Shown: positions 34,477 through 44,686, numbered from the stretch's first letter. The stretch is 64,000 nt of DNA from CBDEUK01 sp965250225 (GCA_965250225.1 CBDFNQ010000037.1:206902-270901); one strand, 5' to 3'. The notes: a model not told the origin generated them from the sequence alone. Numbers and translations: made by a program.

Positions 34477-34492
34477 TTCGTGAGAGCTTTGA

Positions 34493-35482
34493 TTAGTTGC
34501 GTCCATGAGGTCGTCCCCTGGGTCGAGCCGTATGTATAAGACAGGCGTATTTAGCCGCGCCAATCAAACCGACATCATCTCGTTTATTAAGATAGATGTT
34601 GATCTTGTCGAGTAGCGGTCGATAAGATTCGGTTGTCAGATTAGAAAACTCCGCGCTAAATTCTGCGCGCTGTAACAAGGCTGGATTTTTTGCCGCCAGA
34701 CCGCCTGAGATGATCAGTTGATTATCAATACAATTACTTAAACAATAGTTTCTTGCCAAACGTGCATAAAAACGTACAAACAGATCCAGTGTGTGTGCGT
34801 TTCTTTCAGGGTTCGAAAAAATCTGGGCAGCTGTACATTTTTCGGCACTGAGAAATTCATGCAGTAAACAAATACCACGGCCATTGACGATGTGATCATT
34901 AACGCAATAATTAACATGTAGCCTTTTGAGAACAAATTGTTCAAAGGCTTTTTCTTCATCACCCATAAAACTGAATGTGGCGTGACCGGCTTCAGAGCTG
35001 ACAACAGAATACTGTTGCTTATGTTTTAGTAACAGCGCATGGCCAATTCCCGTGCCAGCACCGATAACAGCGCTGATATTATCCTTGCTCATGCCGGCGT
35101 TATGAATAATGTCCATCTCTGATCGTACTGCATCAACCAGACAACCATAGGCCTGTGCAGAAAAATCATTGAGCATAAATACCTTGTGTGATTTTTTTAG
35201 TAGAGATACATCGATGGGCCATGGGATGTTGGGTGGTAAACAGATTTCGTCATAGACAGGACCTGGCACCGACAGGGCAATAGTTTTGTATTCACTGAGA
35301 TCGTAAAAAGAATCTGTTTTGTTAGCCAAAAAATAGTCCAGTAAATCCTGTAGCGAATGGGTATGTTCAGATTGCGTAGCTATTTGTTGTGTTGGGATGC
35401 GGTTAATTTGATCGAAAGATTCTGCTTCAATGTGTGCAAAACGTGAATGAGTGCCACCTATATCAATTGCCAGAATGTTCAT
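34493..35482 (-). CDS. glk: Glucokinase
   Basis: 329 residues of the bacterial Glk family: ATP-binding LAIDIGGTHSRFAHIE, LNDFSAQAYG (catalytic Asp), VIGAGTGIGHALL, SSEAGHATFSF and IISGGLAAKNP. It phosphorylates glucose to glucose-6-phosphate. The Arg-rich end (ARPRGRPHGRN) is not usual in the family. It lies 14 bp downstream of endA on the same strand. Confidence 0.92.
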   Translation of the reverse strand: MNILAIDIGGTHSRFAHIEAESFDQINRIPTQQIATQSEHTHSLQDLLDYFLANKTDSFYDLSEYKTIALSVPGPVYDEICLPPNIPWPIDVSLLKKSHKVFMLNDFSAQAYGCLVDAVRSEMDIIHNAGMSKDNISAVIGAGTGIGHALLLKHKQQYSVVSSEAGHATFSFMGDEEKAFEQFVLKRLHVNYCVNDHIVNGRGICLLHEFLSAEKCTAAQIFSNPERNAHTLDLFVRFYARLARNYCLSNCIDNQLIISGGLAAKNPALLQRAEFSAEFSNLTTESYRPLLDKINIYLNKRDDVGLIGAAKYACLIHTARPRGRPHGRN

Positions 35483-35496
35483 GAAGTTGTAGGGCG

Positions 35497-36162
35497 TTAT
35501 TTAATAAAAGGATTAGCATTGCCTTGAATAGATTTTATTATTTTGTTGCGTGCTTTTTCAGCAGCATCAACAGGATCTTGTTTGTTCCACCGTTGCAGGG
35601 TTTTATATTGCTTCTCGCGGATATCAAGATCATAATGATCAGCCATGTAAAACATCGTGCGTGCAATATCGCCACGGACGGTCTCTCTGGGTTCAACAGT
35701 GTGTGACTGATAATCTATTTCAAAATCACAACGACCAAATTTTCTTTTTTCGCCTTTCACCGTACCAAAAGGGTGGCTGCTTCTGGCCTTGTTGATTTTA
35801 ACTTTGGCAGGAAAAAGATTATACAGGTCAGCCTCAATTTGATTAAATTGGGCACTGTTTTCTCGACAGTTTTTACGCTCACCACAGCTTAATTTCCACG
35901 CTACCCAGGACATTGGAAAAACATGTTCGATATTAATATCTTTGTGGTAGCCGCCGTCAAATTTCTCACCACAATATAATGTCTCACCGCCATCAGGATA
36001 CACCTCGTTCCAGAAGATAGTTCGGGCATCACGATAATTATCAATGGCCATGGCATTACTGACAAAAGAGTTTGTCATGCCTTTGGGTTTATATCCCAGA
36101 TAGGAGGCTAGCAATGCTAGTAATATGACTATGATTGATGTGCCAGTGGTTTTTTTATTCAT
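35497..36162 (-). CDS. endA: Endonuclease I (secreted/periplasmic DNase)
   Basis: 221 residues with an N-terminal hydrophobic export signal (IIVILLALLASYLGY). The His-Me finger domain is seen in NIEHVFPMSWVAWKLSC with the downstream NQIEADLYNLFPA and RGDIARTMFYMADHY motifs of EndA/Dns proteins. Paired cysteines suit a disulfide-stabilised exported nuclease, a likely DsbA client. It degrades external or periplasmic DNA. Confidence 0.92.
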   Translation of the reverse strand: MNKKTTGTSIIVILLALLASYLGYKPKGMTNSFVSNAMAIDNYRDARTIFWNEVYPDGGETLYCGEKFDGGYHKDINIEHVFPMSWVAWKLSCGERKNCRENSAQFNQIEADLYNLFPAKVKINKARSSHPFGTVKGEKRKFGRCDFEIDYQSHTVEPRETVRGDIARTMFYMADHYDLDIREKQYKTLQRWNKQDPVDAAEKARNKIIKSIQGNANPFIK

Positions 36163-36346
36163 GGTTTTTAGATTTTATAGAAATTTTCTTGGGTTGGTAG
36201 CATTATCGCTCTTCTCATCTTGAATCTATACACGATTTAATTTTTGTTTTGCCATAAAGGCGAAATAAAAACTAAAAAAATAAAATGAATCATTAATAAC
36301 TGGATTCTACGTTTATGGGAAAGACAAGCTATCGTCATAGGATAGA

Positions 36347-37423
36347 TCAATCAGAATGTTGTTCCAATGCCCATAGTACATGTTCCCGTACCATTTCAGA
36401 TCGATAATCCAGTCGTTTGTTAAGTGCTGCAATAATCGTATCGGATCGTGTCGCATTACCAAGTGCCACGGCTATGTTTCTTAACCAGCATTCATAGCCA
36501 ATGCGTCGGATTGCACTGCCTTCTGTATTGTTTAAAAATTCTTCTTCAGTCCATCCGAATAATTCAATCAAATAGGGTTCATCAAATCCATGACGTGTTC
36601 GAAAATCCTGTTCGTCAGAATTTTGTACAAATTTATTCCATGGGCAGACTAACTGACAATCATCGCAACCATAAATACGATTACCGATCTGTTTTCTGAA
36701 TTCAATCGGGATTGATGTCCGAAGCTCTATGGTTAAATATGAGATGCATTTGCGTGCATCAACTTGATAAGGGCCAATGATCGCATTGGTGGGGCAGATA
36801 TCTATACAGGCTGAACACGTTCCGCAATGGTCCTTCTCGAATTTTCTGTCTACGGGCAATGGAAGATCAGTGTATAACTCACCGAGAAAAAACCAGGAGC
36901 CAACCTTGGGATGAATTAAATTACTGTGCTTGCCGAGCCAGCCTAGCCCAGCATTCCGCGCCAGAGCTTTTTCCAGTACCGGGGCACTATCTACGAAGGC
37001 GCGATAACCAAATTCCCCTGTTCGGGATTCAATCTTGTTGGCTAATTGTTGAATGCGTTGTCGCATTACTTTGTGGTAATCACGACCCATGGCATAGCGA
37101 GAGATATAGGCTTTATCGGGGTCACTTAATACCTTACTCGGATGGGAGGCATCCGGAGGGAAATAATCCATACGTAATGAAATGATGCGTTGTGTCCCGG
37201 CTAATAATTCCCTGGGCCGAGAACGCTTTGTACCATGTCGTTGCATGTAGTCCATGTCTCCATGCATGTCATTCTTCAACCAATTCAACAGATGTCGTTC
37301 GTCTTCATCGAGCGCAACATCGCTGATGCCACAGTCCTGAAATCCCAGCTTATGTGCCCATTGTTTGATATCAAGCGCGAGTTGCTGATAATCTAGTGAC
37401 AGATTTTTCGATGAAGATGACAT
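36347..37423 (-). CDS. queG: Epoxyqueuosine reductase
   Basis: 358 residues. Two [4Fe-4S] sites are evident: CGTCSACIDICPTNAI and CDDCQLVCPWNKF, preceded by the DUF1730 cobalamin-binding part (RPRELLAGTQRIISL, YHKVMRQRIQQL, FVDSAPVLEKALARNAGLGWLGK). It performs the last step of queuosine synthesis in tRNA with B12. A C-terminal HEAT-like segment (ALNKRLDYRSEMVREHVLWAL) is usual. Confidence 0.96.
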   Translation of the reverse strand: MSSSSKNLSLDYQQLALDIKQWAHKLGFQDCGISDVALDEDERHLLNWLKNDMHGDMDYMQRHGTKRSRPRELLAGTQRIISLRMDYFPPDASHPSKVLSDPDKAYISRYAMGRDYHKVMRQRIQQLANKIESRTGEFGYRAFVDSAPVLEKALARNAGLGWLGKHSNLIHPKVGSWFFLGELYTDLPLPVDRKFEKDHCGTCSACIDICPTNAIIGPYQVDARKCISYLTIELRTSIPIEFRKQIGNRIYGCDDCQLVCPWNKFVQNSDEQDFRTRHGFDEPYLIELFGWTEEEFLNNTEGSAIRRIGYECWLRNIAVALGNATRSDTIIAALNKRLDYRSEMVREHVLWALEQHSD

Positions 37424-37532
37424 AGCTGTATTTTATATGGGTATATCCACAAGTTATACTTTAAGGAATCTCTGTATTATTCAGAGTTTCCTTAATCTAT
37501 TATGTGCGTATCTCTGTTAAGACGGTAACAAT

Positions 37533-38606
37533 ATGTTTGATTTTATAAAGGCCTGGTATCACCGATATTTCACCGATCCACAAGCTGCTTTATTAGCAGT
37601 GCTGATCCTGGTGTGTTCGGTGGTGATTTTTTCGATGGGCAAGATGCTGGCGCCATTGATGGCAGCGGTTATCATAGCCTATCTACTGGAGGCTTCGGTG
37701 CAAAAGCTCGAAAAATATAAGGCGCCACGGATACTTGCCGTAAACCTGGTTTTTCTCCTGTTTGTAGCATTTATGTTCTTTTTCTTGTTTGGTTTTTTAC
37801 CGATACTGACTCGGCAGATCAGCCAGTTCTTTCAGGAAGTCCCCGATATGATCAATAACGGTCAGGCATTATTGTTGCAGTTACCTTTACAATATCCAGA
37901 TATCATCACTGAAACGGCAGTAGGAGAATTTATCAATACTATCCGTAGTGGTATGAGTGAGCTTGGACGTAATGTATTGTCATTTTCAGCAGCTTCCATT
38001 CCAGCCTTAATTGCTATCCTGGTGTATCTGGTGCTAGTCCCGTTGATGGTGTTTTTCTTTCTTAAAGACAAGCAAATGATTCTCACATGGCTCAGTCGTT
38101 TCCTGCCGACTGAACGGCATCTGGTCACCGAAGTGTGGCATGAAATGGACGGACAGATTGGCAACTATGTGCGTGGCAAAGTGTATGAAATTATTATCGT
38201 GGGTGGTACTTCCTATGTTGTCTTTCAGATCCTGGGGCTCAATTACTCACCATTACTGGCTCTCATAGTGGGGTTGTCGGTTCTCATTCCCTACATAGGT
38301 GCGGCAACCGTGACTGTGCCAATAGCGGTAGTAGGTTATTTTCAGTGGGGGCTCGGATCGGAATTTACCTGGTTAATGGTTTGGTATTTTATAATCCAGT
38401 TTCTTGATGGCAATGTGCTGGTGCCCATACTATTCTCAGAGGCGGTGAATTTGCATCCCGTTGCTATCATAGCAGCGGTGTTAGTGTTCGGAGGTCTTTG
38501 GGGGTTTTGGGGCGTGTTTTTTGCAATTCCATTAGCCACCCTGGTAAAGGCCCTGATCAATGTCTGGCCAACTACCTCGAATACAGATGAATCGGTAACT
38601 GCGTAA
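37533..38606 (+). CDS. AI-2E family transporter (PerM-like)
   Basis: 357 residues with about eight membrane helices in the AI-2E pattern: paired N-terminal helices, a soluble segment (FQEVPDMINNGQALL), then KGKVYEIIIVGGTSYVVFQILGLNY, LIPYIGAATVTVPIAVVG and GFWGVFFAIPLATLVKALI. Members include TqsA-like and sodium/proton exchangers, so the substrate cannot be assigned. It is divergent from queG and convergent with gcvR. Confidence 0.88.
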   Translation: MFDFIKAWYHRYFTDPQAALLAVLILVCSVVIFSMGKMLAPLMAAVIIAYLLEASVQKLEKYKAPRILAVNLVFLLFVAFMFFFLFGFLPILTRQISQFFQEVPDMINNGQALLLQLPLQYPDIITETAVGEFINTIRSGMSELGRNVLSFSAASIPALIAILVYLVLVPLMVFFFLKDKQMILTWLSRFLPTERHLVTEVWHEMDGQIGNYVRGKVYEIIIVGGTSYVVFQILGLNYSPLLALIVGLSVLIPYIGAATVTVPIAVVGYFQWGLGSEFTWLMVWYFIIQFLDGNVLVPILFSEAVNLHPVAIIAAVLVFGGLWGFWGVFFAIPLATLVKALINVWPTTSNTDESVTA

Positions 38607-38614
38607 CCTTAAAT

Positions 38615-39142
38615 TTATTTAACCGGCTCCATAATTGCGTCCAAATTCAACTTGTCGCAGAATTCCATGAAATCACCACGTAATGAAGCAATGGAAATAT
38701 CAGTCGGTATATTAATTGTCATATGCAGGGAAAACATCGGCGTGCCAGTGTGGGCGGCAGGATAGCTGTTGGTATACATATCCTGGATAATAATGTTGTT
38801 ATTGGAGATGAACTTGGCAATATCATTTACGACGCCAGTATGATCAAACGAGACAACATCGATGGCGTAGGGCATCAAATCGTTACTGGATTTAGTCATC
38901 TCAGTCCGTTTAACCGTGATGATTAGACTGAGACGATCCTCAAGCTTTTTCAGCACGCTTTCCATTTTGGCGATGGAATCCCAGCTACCTGACAACATCA
39001 CACTCATGGTGAATTCTGAGCCCATCGTTGTCATGCGACCATCAACAATATTGCATCCGCAATCCTTGATTGCAGCGGAAAATTGCTCGACCAGATTATC
39101 GGCGTAGGTTCCCAGGGCGGTTATAACGAGGTGATTTTGCAT
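38615..39142 (-). CDS. gcvR: Glycine cleavage repressor-like ACT-domain protein
   Basis: 175 residues from ATG 39142 (MQNHLVITALGTYADNLVEQ); the frame to 39181 adds 13 unsupported residues. Two ACT domains follow, with CGCNIVDGRMTTMGSEFTMSVML and VVSFDHTGVVNDIAKFISNNNIIIQDM. E. coli GcvR binds GcvA to block gcv expression. Divergence from dapA is the arrangement in many gammaproteobacteria. No GcvA-like LysR can be singled out among the three in the window. Confidence 0.88.
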   Translation of the reverse strand: MQNHLVITALGTYADNLVEQFSAAIKDCGCNIVDGRMTTMGSEFTMSVMLSGSWDSIAKMESVLKKLEDRLSLIITVKRTEMTKSSNDLMPYAIDVVSFDHTGVVNDIAKFISNNNIIIQDMYTNSYPAAHTGTPMFSLHMTINIPTDISIASLRGDFMEFCDKLNLDAIMEPVK

Positions 39143-39399
39143 GATCAGAAGAATTCTTGGTTCAGAAAGGCCCACGGCCATGAATTAAAGGCTTTATTTA
39201 CAACGACTTTTTTGAATAATCTTGTCATGTCACGTACAGATAAGTACCATACCCTACCCTGCATTTTGTGCCAAGCTACATCCATTAAGATTTGCCAACT
39301 TTAACACGGCATATTTTATCAAGGGTAAGACACTTAGATTTTACCCTGTTCAGTTTGACGCCATACAAAGACAAAACGAAGTAGAAGGAAAATAGTTAT

Positions 39400-40290
39400 A
39401 TGTTCAAAGGCAGCATGGTTGCCGTAGTTACACCGATGAAAAGTGGGACAGCAGCCGACACAGCACTAGATTTTCAGGCACTCAAAGCACTGGTTGAATT
39501 TCATGTTGAAAATGATACCGATGCTATTGTTGCAGTTGGAACCACTGGTGAATCAGCCACTCTGACTATGGCAGAGCATTGTGAGGTGATCCGTCGTTTT
39601 GTCGAATTGGCTAACGGACGCGTCCCGATCATTGCCGGGACTGGTGCAAATTCGACGACTGAAGCCATCGAATTGACAGAAAATGCCCTGAAAGCGGGTG
39701 CGGATGCCTGTCTTTTGGTGACACCATATTACAATAAACCGCCACAGGAAGGGCTGTATCAACATTATGCTGCTGTTGCAGCGGCTGTGGACATTCCCCA
39801 GATTCTATATAATGTGCCTGGTCGTACTGCTTGTGACATGTTGCCAGAAACTATTGGCCGTCTATCAAAGATACAAAATATTATCGGGGTCAAGGAGGCG
39901 ACTGGCGATCTATCAAGGATTGATGTCATACGAGAACTTTGTGGCAAAGAATTTTTACTGGTCAGTGGTGATGATGCAACGACCTGTGACTTTATCCTCA
40001 AAGGTGGCGATGGGGTAATCACAGTTACTGGAAACGTTGCACCAAAAGCGATGCATGATATGTGTGTGGCTGCCAGTTCAGGTGATGTCGAAAAAGCAAG
40101 AGAGATTGATAAGACCATTGCCGGTTTGCACCAAAAGCTATTTATTGAGTCAAACCCAATACCAGCAAAATGGGCGCTTAATAAGATGGGATTGACTGAA
40201 GATGGTATCCGATTACCTTTAACCTGGTTGGCAGAGGAAATGGAATCTGAGGTATTTGCAGCAATGAGGCAGGCAGGTGCGATTAGTTAA
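39400..40290 (+). CDS. dapA: 4-hydroxy-tetrahydrodipicolinate synthase
   Basis: 296 residues. Schiff-base Lys165 (IIGVKEATGDLS), Tyr137 (ILYNVPGRTA), and the GTTGES motif at 47-52 are all present. It condenses pyruvate with aspartate semialdehyde, committing to lysine and meso-diaminopimelate. bamC follows 28 bp downstream, the classical dapA-bamC pair. An AGAAGGAAA ribosome site precedes the start. Confidence 0.97.
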   Translation: MFKGSMVAVVTPMKSGTAADTALDFQALKALVEFHVENDTDAIVAVGTTGESATLTMAEHCEVIRRFVELANGRVPIIAGTGANSTTEAIELTENALKAGADACLLVTPYYNKPPQEGLYQHYAAVAAAVDIPQILYNVPGRTACDMLPETIGRLSKIQNIIGVKEATGDLSRIDVIRELCGKEFLLVSGDDATTCDFILKGGDGVITVTGNVAPKAMHDMCVAASSGDVEKAREIDKTIAGLHQKLFIESNPIPAKWALNKMGLTEDGIRLPLTWLAEEMESEVFAAMRQAGAIS

Positions 40291-40318
40291 ATAATATCAA
40301 CAATAATTTGAACCAAGT

Positions 40319-41383
40319 ATGAGTACAATGAATTTACAAAAAATAATTTTATTACCAATTACTATTCTGGCGCTTGGCGCCTGTCAATATATACCAGATT
40401 TTGATGAGGTCTTGCCAGACAATAGAACGAAATATACTAAGAGTCGTTCATTGCCTGATCTGGAAGTGCCTCCTGATTTAACCATCGATGGTGATGATAA
40501 TCTGATCATTCCTGGTGAAGCAGAGCCAACCACATTAACGGCCTATGAATTACAAAAAAAACGCGGGGGTTTGTCCGAGCTTGAATTATTAGCGGCACAA
40601 TATCCTGGTGAAAAAGTACTTCCCGTGCCGGGTAGTGCGGAAAACGTATGGCCTGAGCTTATAGCTTATTGGCATGAGAAAGGCTATGAAATTGATCTGG
40701 AAGACGCAGAACTTGGTGTGATGGAAACCAGTTGGAGCGAAGCCACAACAGGTGAACAGTCCTATCGAGAGAAATTCAAAATTTTTGCAGAACCTGCTGA
40801 GGCAGGAAATAACACCATATTATTTGTTTCAGGTGAAAGACAGGAAAAGCTCGGGTTAGGCGATGAAAATATCGAATGGATTGATCAGGAAGCAGACAAG
40901 AAAAAAGTAAGCAGGGTAGTCGCTGAGATCAAAAAGATATTTTATGGTGATAGTCCGATCGTTTCTGATAGTCGTTCTACCACACCAATACGTACTGCTG
41001 CTACACAACGTGAACTTGCGCAATTGGAAAATGCCGGCGACGATAATCTTTTATTGAGGTTACCTGCCGAATTTAGTATTGCCTGGCCACAAACCGAAGA
41101 GCTGTTGCAGCGCTCTGATCTGTTTGTAGAGGCCAAGGATACATCAAAAGGTATTTACTATATTGTCTATACTGGAAAGGTTGAAGAAAAAGAAGAAGGT
41201 TGGTTGGACACGCTTAAATTCTGGGGAGATGACGAACCGGAAAGTAAGTCCTATCAACTTAGTCTTACAGACGTTGAAGGCAAAACGGAAGTCATAGTGC
41301 TTAATGAAGATGGCGATTGGGAATCGGGTTCCGATGCAAATGCGATTTTAAATTTGTTGTTGGAAGAACATAATCGAAACTAA
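40319..41383 (+). CDS. bamC: Outer-membrane assembly lipoprotein BamC
   Basis: 354 residues with a lipoprotein signal ending ALGAC (Cys22). The mature N-terminus has the unstructured BamD-binding region (YIPDFDEVLPDNRTKYTKSRSLPDLEVPPDL), followed by two helix-grip domains (about 100-205 and 235-345). BamC stabilises the BAM beta-barrel assembly machine. This long form resembles other gammaproteobacterial BamC. It is the last core gene before an accessory region. Confidence 0.93.
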   Translation: MSTMNLQKIILLPITILALGACQYIPDFDEVLPDNRTKYTKSRSLPDLEVPPDLTIDGDDNLIIPGEAEPTTLTAYELQKKRGGLSELELLAAQYPGEKVLPVPGSAENVWPELIAYWHEKGYEIDLEDAELGVMETSWSEATTGEQSYREKFKIFAEPAEAGNNTILFVSGERQEKLGLGDENIEWIDQEADKKKVSRVVAEIKKIFYGDSPIVSDSRSTTPIRTAATQRELAQLENAGDDNLLLRLPAEFSIAWPQTEELLQRSDLFVEAKDTSKGIYYIVYTGKVEEKEEGWLDTLKFWGDDEPESKSYQLSLTDVEGKTEVIVLNEDGDWESGSDANAILNLLLEEHNRN

Positions 41384-41580
41384 ACCTCTAAACTGATCCG
41401 GTTAATATTTTTTACGTATTGACCTGTGATGATTTTTTCTTAAAAGAGATAACGTCGTGTACGCCAGAGAATATGTCCGACTGCAACCACTGGTTTGGCA
41501 GCATTTCTGAACATTCTTATGGATAATAATTTCATTCACGTGGCCAAAATGTTTTTTGCTATCTCATCTAGATGGGTGTT

Positions 41581-41827
41581 TCATGTACCACAGCAACCGC
41601 CCCATATATCCATGTGTGGGATGCGCCTGGCAAGATCTCGACAAAGTTCTCCTAGTTCTACTGAATCACCGTTTTCGAGATGTCCAATTTTGCAGAGCGC
41701 GATCTTTTCCATTTTTGGAGCATTTGGTCGAACTCCCTTTCCTTGATGAATCCAGTCACTGGGTTCGATTGCTGGTTCATATTCCACCGGATGGGAACAA
41801 TTAATCGAAAAGAATTCTGGTGACTGA
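41581..41827 (-). pseudogene. Homocysteine S-methyltransferase C-terminal remnant
   Basis: The minus-strand frame reads INCSHPVEYEPAIEP, GKGVRPNAPKMEK, HLENGDSVELGELCRDLARRI and PHMDIWGGCCGT, which are the zinc-site region (GGCC) and C-terminal half of homocysteine S-methyltransferases. It ends at a TGA right after GGCCGT, while similar sequence (NTHLDEIAKNIL) continues past it. The N-terminal half is missing and is replaced by a piece of a VOC gene. A dead fragment. Confidence 0.7.
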
Positions 41828-41837
41828 CCAGACTCGA

Positions 41838-41918
41838 CAGACGTTCGTAAAATTTGCGTGTGATATTCAGATTGCTCACACGAAGACCAACATGGTTGAT
41901 TCTAGTAATTTCTTTCAT
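41838..41918 (-). pseudogene. VOC/glyoxalase-family N-terminal remnant
   Basis: About 27 residues, MKEITRINHVGLRVSNLNITRKFYE, match the first strand and helix of vicinal-oxygen-chelate proteins. Similarity stops abruptly where the homocysteine methyltransferase fragment begins, in another frame. It marks a deletion junction between two former genes. Confidence 0.6.
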
Positions 41919-41948
41919 GGATTATTATCACCTAAGAATATAGCTAAC

Positions 41949-43397
41949 GAGGCTGTAGAAAAACTCTAAAAAAGCACGTAATTCTATTCAGCCAGATGAT
42001 TAAATTCATAATACTCACTTTGCCGTTATTTGCTCCTGGTTTCAAGATAAGCTGTGTGTCTTCAGGTTAATTTTGAGAGTGCTTTTTATAAGACTTTCCT
42101 CGTCCTTCTCAGGCCGCTATATCACCATAATTAACCAGCTTCTCGGTATTATGAACAAGGCAGTAAAGCTGCCATTGTCCCTGAACTTTCTTTTTGCTTC
42201 GTAAGCTAAAACGATTGAGTTTTTTGTTCGAGCCGATATTTGCGAAAACGGGTTCCACCACCGACATACGATGGCTATAAATCTGTTTGCCTTTGTCACT
42301 GTCCACTCGATGCTTCATCCAGTCCGTGTAGTTGGGTTTGCGTCGGCCGTGATGATAGTCCCGTCTTCATAAATGTCGTCACTTATTTTTAGACGTTTAA
42401 ATCGTGTTTGAATAGTCTTCATCACAGGCTGTAAGGTAAGGTATGGTGTTCCTGACCTGCACCAAAGGCCTGGGCATCAATGATGACTTGATGTTTTTTA
42501 TCGACCGAGGCAACGCCATTGTACCCCTGAATAGTCCCTTTGTTGGTGGTCATCTTGGCGCTTTCATTATCGGTGATATTACTTTTGACTTGACCCACAT
42601 GGATGTGGAGAATGCCGGTTTTGCAGGAGCATAAACCTGCCTTTGGGTTTTTTGCCTTGGCCCATCCGTGGGCTGTTGGACTTTAAAAATTGTTCTATCT
42701 TCTCATGCGCTTTATTTAATGTCTCAATGGTCTGCTCAGTGCGTTTGCGTCTTTCTTCATCACGTGTGTCATTCTTGTCTAACTGTTGGTGCTCGCTAAT
42801 ATGATGTTGGATCTGACGTTTGATTTTATCGCGTTTGTCTGACAGTTCTTTAAAGGTTCCAGACCATTCTTTTGATGCATCCGAAGATATCTTGCAACCA
42901 TCAATCGCGAACAACTCATGACCCAGTAATCCTTGTTCATGACAAATCAATAATATCTGTTCAAACAAACCCGCTATCTCAGTTGCACAGGAACTGACGA
43001 AGTCTGCAATCGTTGTAAAATGCGGCACGCTATCACACGACAAGGCTTTAAAAAGTATGTTCGTTTGGCAACACCATTGGATCTCACGACTTGACGTGAT
43101 CCCCTTGGAGTAGGCAAACAAAATGACCTTCAATAAAATAGCCGGGGCAATGGCAGGTCGACCGTTGTCATCGTTCTTATACCGGGGATAAAAAACAGAC
43201 AGGTCTAACGTGTTCTCTATCAAGTAATGGATTGCATGTTCGAAGGTACCCGATTGAAGTTGGTCTTGGTAATTGATCACTACCATTGAACTCTGATTGT
43301 GATCATAAGGGATGAATTTAGGTGTAGTAAATAGCTCTGTATGGGTTGTGCTATTTTACCAAAGTTAGGGCAGTAATAGGGGTTTTTCTACAGCCTC
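41949..43397 (-). mobile_element. Decayed IS1182-type element
   Basis: Terminal inverted repeats GAGGCTGTAGAAAAACTC (41949-41966) and GGGTTTTTCTACAGCCTC (43380-43397) match except at one base. The GAGGCTGT tip is usual for IS1182 elements. A clean target duplication is not evident. The transposase inside is split over three frames, so the element is not autonomous. It interrupts remnants of other genes, including a cupin gene on its right. Confidence 0.8.
42109..43286 (-). pseudogene. IS1182-family transposase, frameshifted
   Basis: N-terminal part (43286 to about 42630) reads PRYKNDDNGRPAIAPAILLKVILFAY, LFAIDGCKISSDASKEWSG and a coiled segment, typical of IS1182/DUF772 transposases. The middle (NITDNESAKMTTNKGTIQGYNG, IIDAQAFGAGQEH) and the C-terminus (DSDKGKQIYSHRMSVVEPVF, VQGQWQLYCLVHNTEKL) follow in other frames. 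At least two frameshifts inactivate it. Confidence 0.8.
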
Positions 43398-43403
43398 AAC
43401 ATC

Positions 43404-43537
43404 TTAATAACCCGCATGATCATAACTGTGAATGTACCAACCGGTTTCTGCGCCTGGCGCAAATTGTCTTTCGGTAACAAAGACTCGTTCATTATTATTT
43501 GCACGATGGCCTTCGCTTTATTTCTTGCTTGAGCCAT
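43404..43537 (-). pseudogene. Cupin gene remnant (BauB-like)
   Basis: ATG at 43537 starts MAQARNKAK; in a shifted frame the sequence reads NNERVFVTERQFAPGAETGW and then YIHSYDHAGY, the N-terminal cupin signature of small proteins encoded with beta-alanine catabolism genes. It is cut short next to the right end of the IS1182 element. It lies directly downstream of the alanine dehydrogenase and omega-aminotransferase genes, so it probably belonged to that operon. Confidence 0.55.
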
Positions 43538-43570
43538 TATCTTTTAAATTTGTCTATCACTTTCTCAAAG

Positions 43571-44686
43571 TCATGATATTGCTCGTTCAGCCCCAACATA
43601 GTCATAGCCTAAACTTTGCGCTACACCTAGGCAGGTAATTTTACCATTATGGACATTGAGGCCATTTAAAAAATTTGGATCTGCAAGTAATGTATCCTGG
43701 TAACCCTCATTTGCAAGCTTGACTGCAAACGGTAATACCGCATTGGTCAATGCAAACGTTGATGTTCTGGAAACTCCACCTGGCATATTGGCAACACAAT
43801 AATGAATAACATCATCGACAATGAAAGTAGGATCCTGATGGGTAGTTGCATGGCTGGTTTCAAAACAGCCGCCCTGATCAATTGAGACATCCACCAACAC
43901 AGAATTGGGTTTCATTAATTTCAACATATCATGGGTAATTAACTTTGGTGAGGTAGCTCCCGGGATCAATACAGCCCCAACCACAATATCCGCCATTGAA
44001 ATTTGTTGCTCTACTGCTTCCGATGTTGAATAAAGTGTGACAATTCGGCCACCATAGGCATCATCGATCTCCTTCAGACGCGCTAGAGAAGCGTCGATAA
44101 TAGTAACTTGTGCCCCCATTCCGACAGCAATACGCGCCGCATTGACACCGACAACCCCGCCACCAATCACGAGTACACGTGCAGGTTCTACACCGGGGAC
44201 ACCGCCAATCAAAACACCGCGACCACCTTGACTACTCTTTATATGATAGACCCCCTCCTGAATTGACAATCGCCCTGCTACCTCACTCATCGGGGCCAAT
44301 AATGGCAAACCACCGTTGTTGTCAGTCACTGTCTCATAGGCGATGCATGTTGCCCCCGATTCAATTAAAAGCTGTGTTTGAATGGGATCAGGTGCCAGAT
44401 GTAAATAACAGAACAAAGTCTGGCCTTCACTAAGCATTCGACATTCCAGTGGTTGCGGCTCTTTTACCTTGATGATCAATTCGGAGCGGGAATAGATTTC
44501 TTTTTCGTTCGGAACAATTTCCGCTCCGACTTTTTCATACATGTCATTGCTAAGCCCTATTTGTTTTCCGGCATCTTTTTCTATAAAAACCTGATGGCCA
44601 TTTAACATCAGCTCTCTTACCCCGGCTGGGGTAAGCCCAACCCGATATTCATGATTTTTAATCTCTTTGGGAATTCCAACTAACAT
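43571..44686 (-). CDS. ald: Alanine dehydrogenase
   Basis: 371 residues from ATG 44686 (MLVGIPKEIKNHEYRVGLTP), which has a GGAG site eight bases upstream; the frame to 44749 is longer but unsupported. Family motifs: YLHLAPDP, CIAYETV, NAD-binding VIGGGVVGVNAARIA, ILVD-like VSIDQGGCFETS and YCVANMPGGVSRTST. It interconverts alanine and pyruvate with NAD. It is 70 bp after the omega-aminotransferase gene; together they could recycle the alanine formed from pyruvate. Confidence 0.95.
   Translation of the reverse strand: MLVGIPKEIKNHEYRVGLTPAGVRELMLNGHQVFIEKDAGKQIGLSNDMYEKVGAEIVPNEKEIYSRSELIIKVKEPQPLECRMLSEGQTLFCYLHLAPDPIQTQLLIESGATCIAYETVTDNNGGLPLLAPMSEVAGRLSIQEGVYHIKSSQGGRGVLIGGVPGVEPARVLVIGGGVVGVNAARIAVGMGAQVTIIDASLARLKEIDDAYGGRIVTLYSTSEAVEQQISMADIVVGAVLIPGATSPKLITHDMLKLMKPNSVLVDVSIDQGGCFETSHATTHQDPTFIVDDVIHYCVANMPGGVSRTSTFALTNAVLPFAVKLANEGYQDTLLADPNFLNGLNVHNGKITCLGVAQSLGYDYVGAERAIS

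Noticed and set aside
42443..42634. Plus-strand reading frame inside the IS1182 element
   Set aside because: It is antisense to the transposase middle segment and has no start signal.
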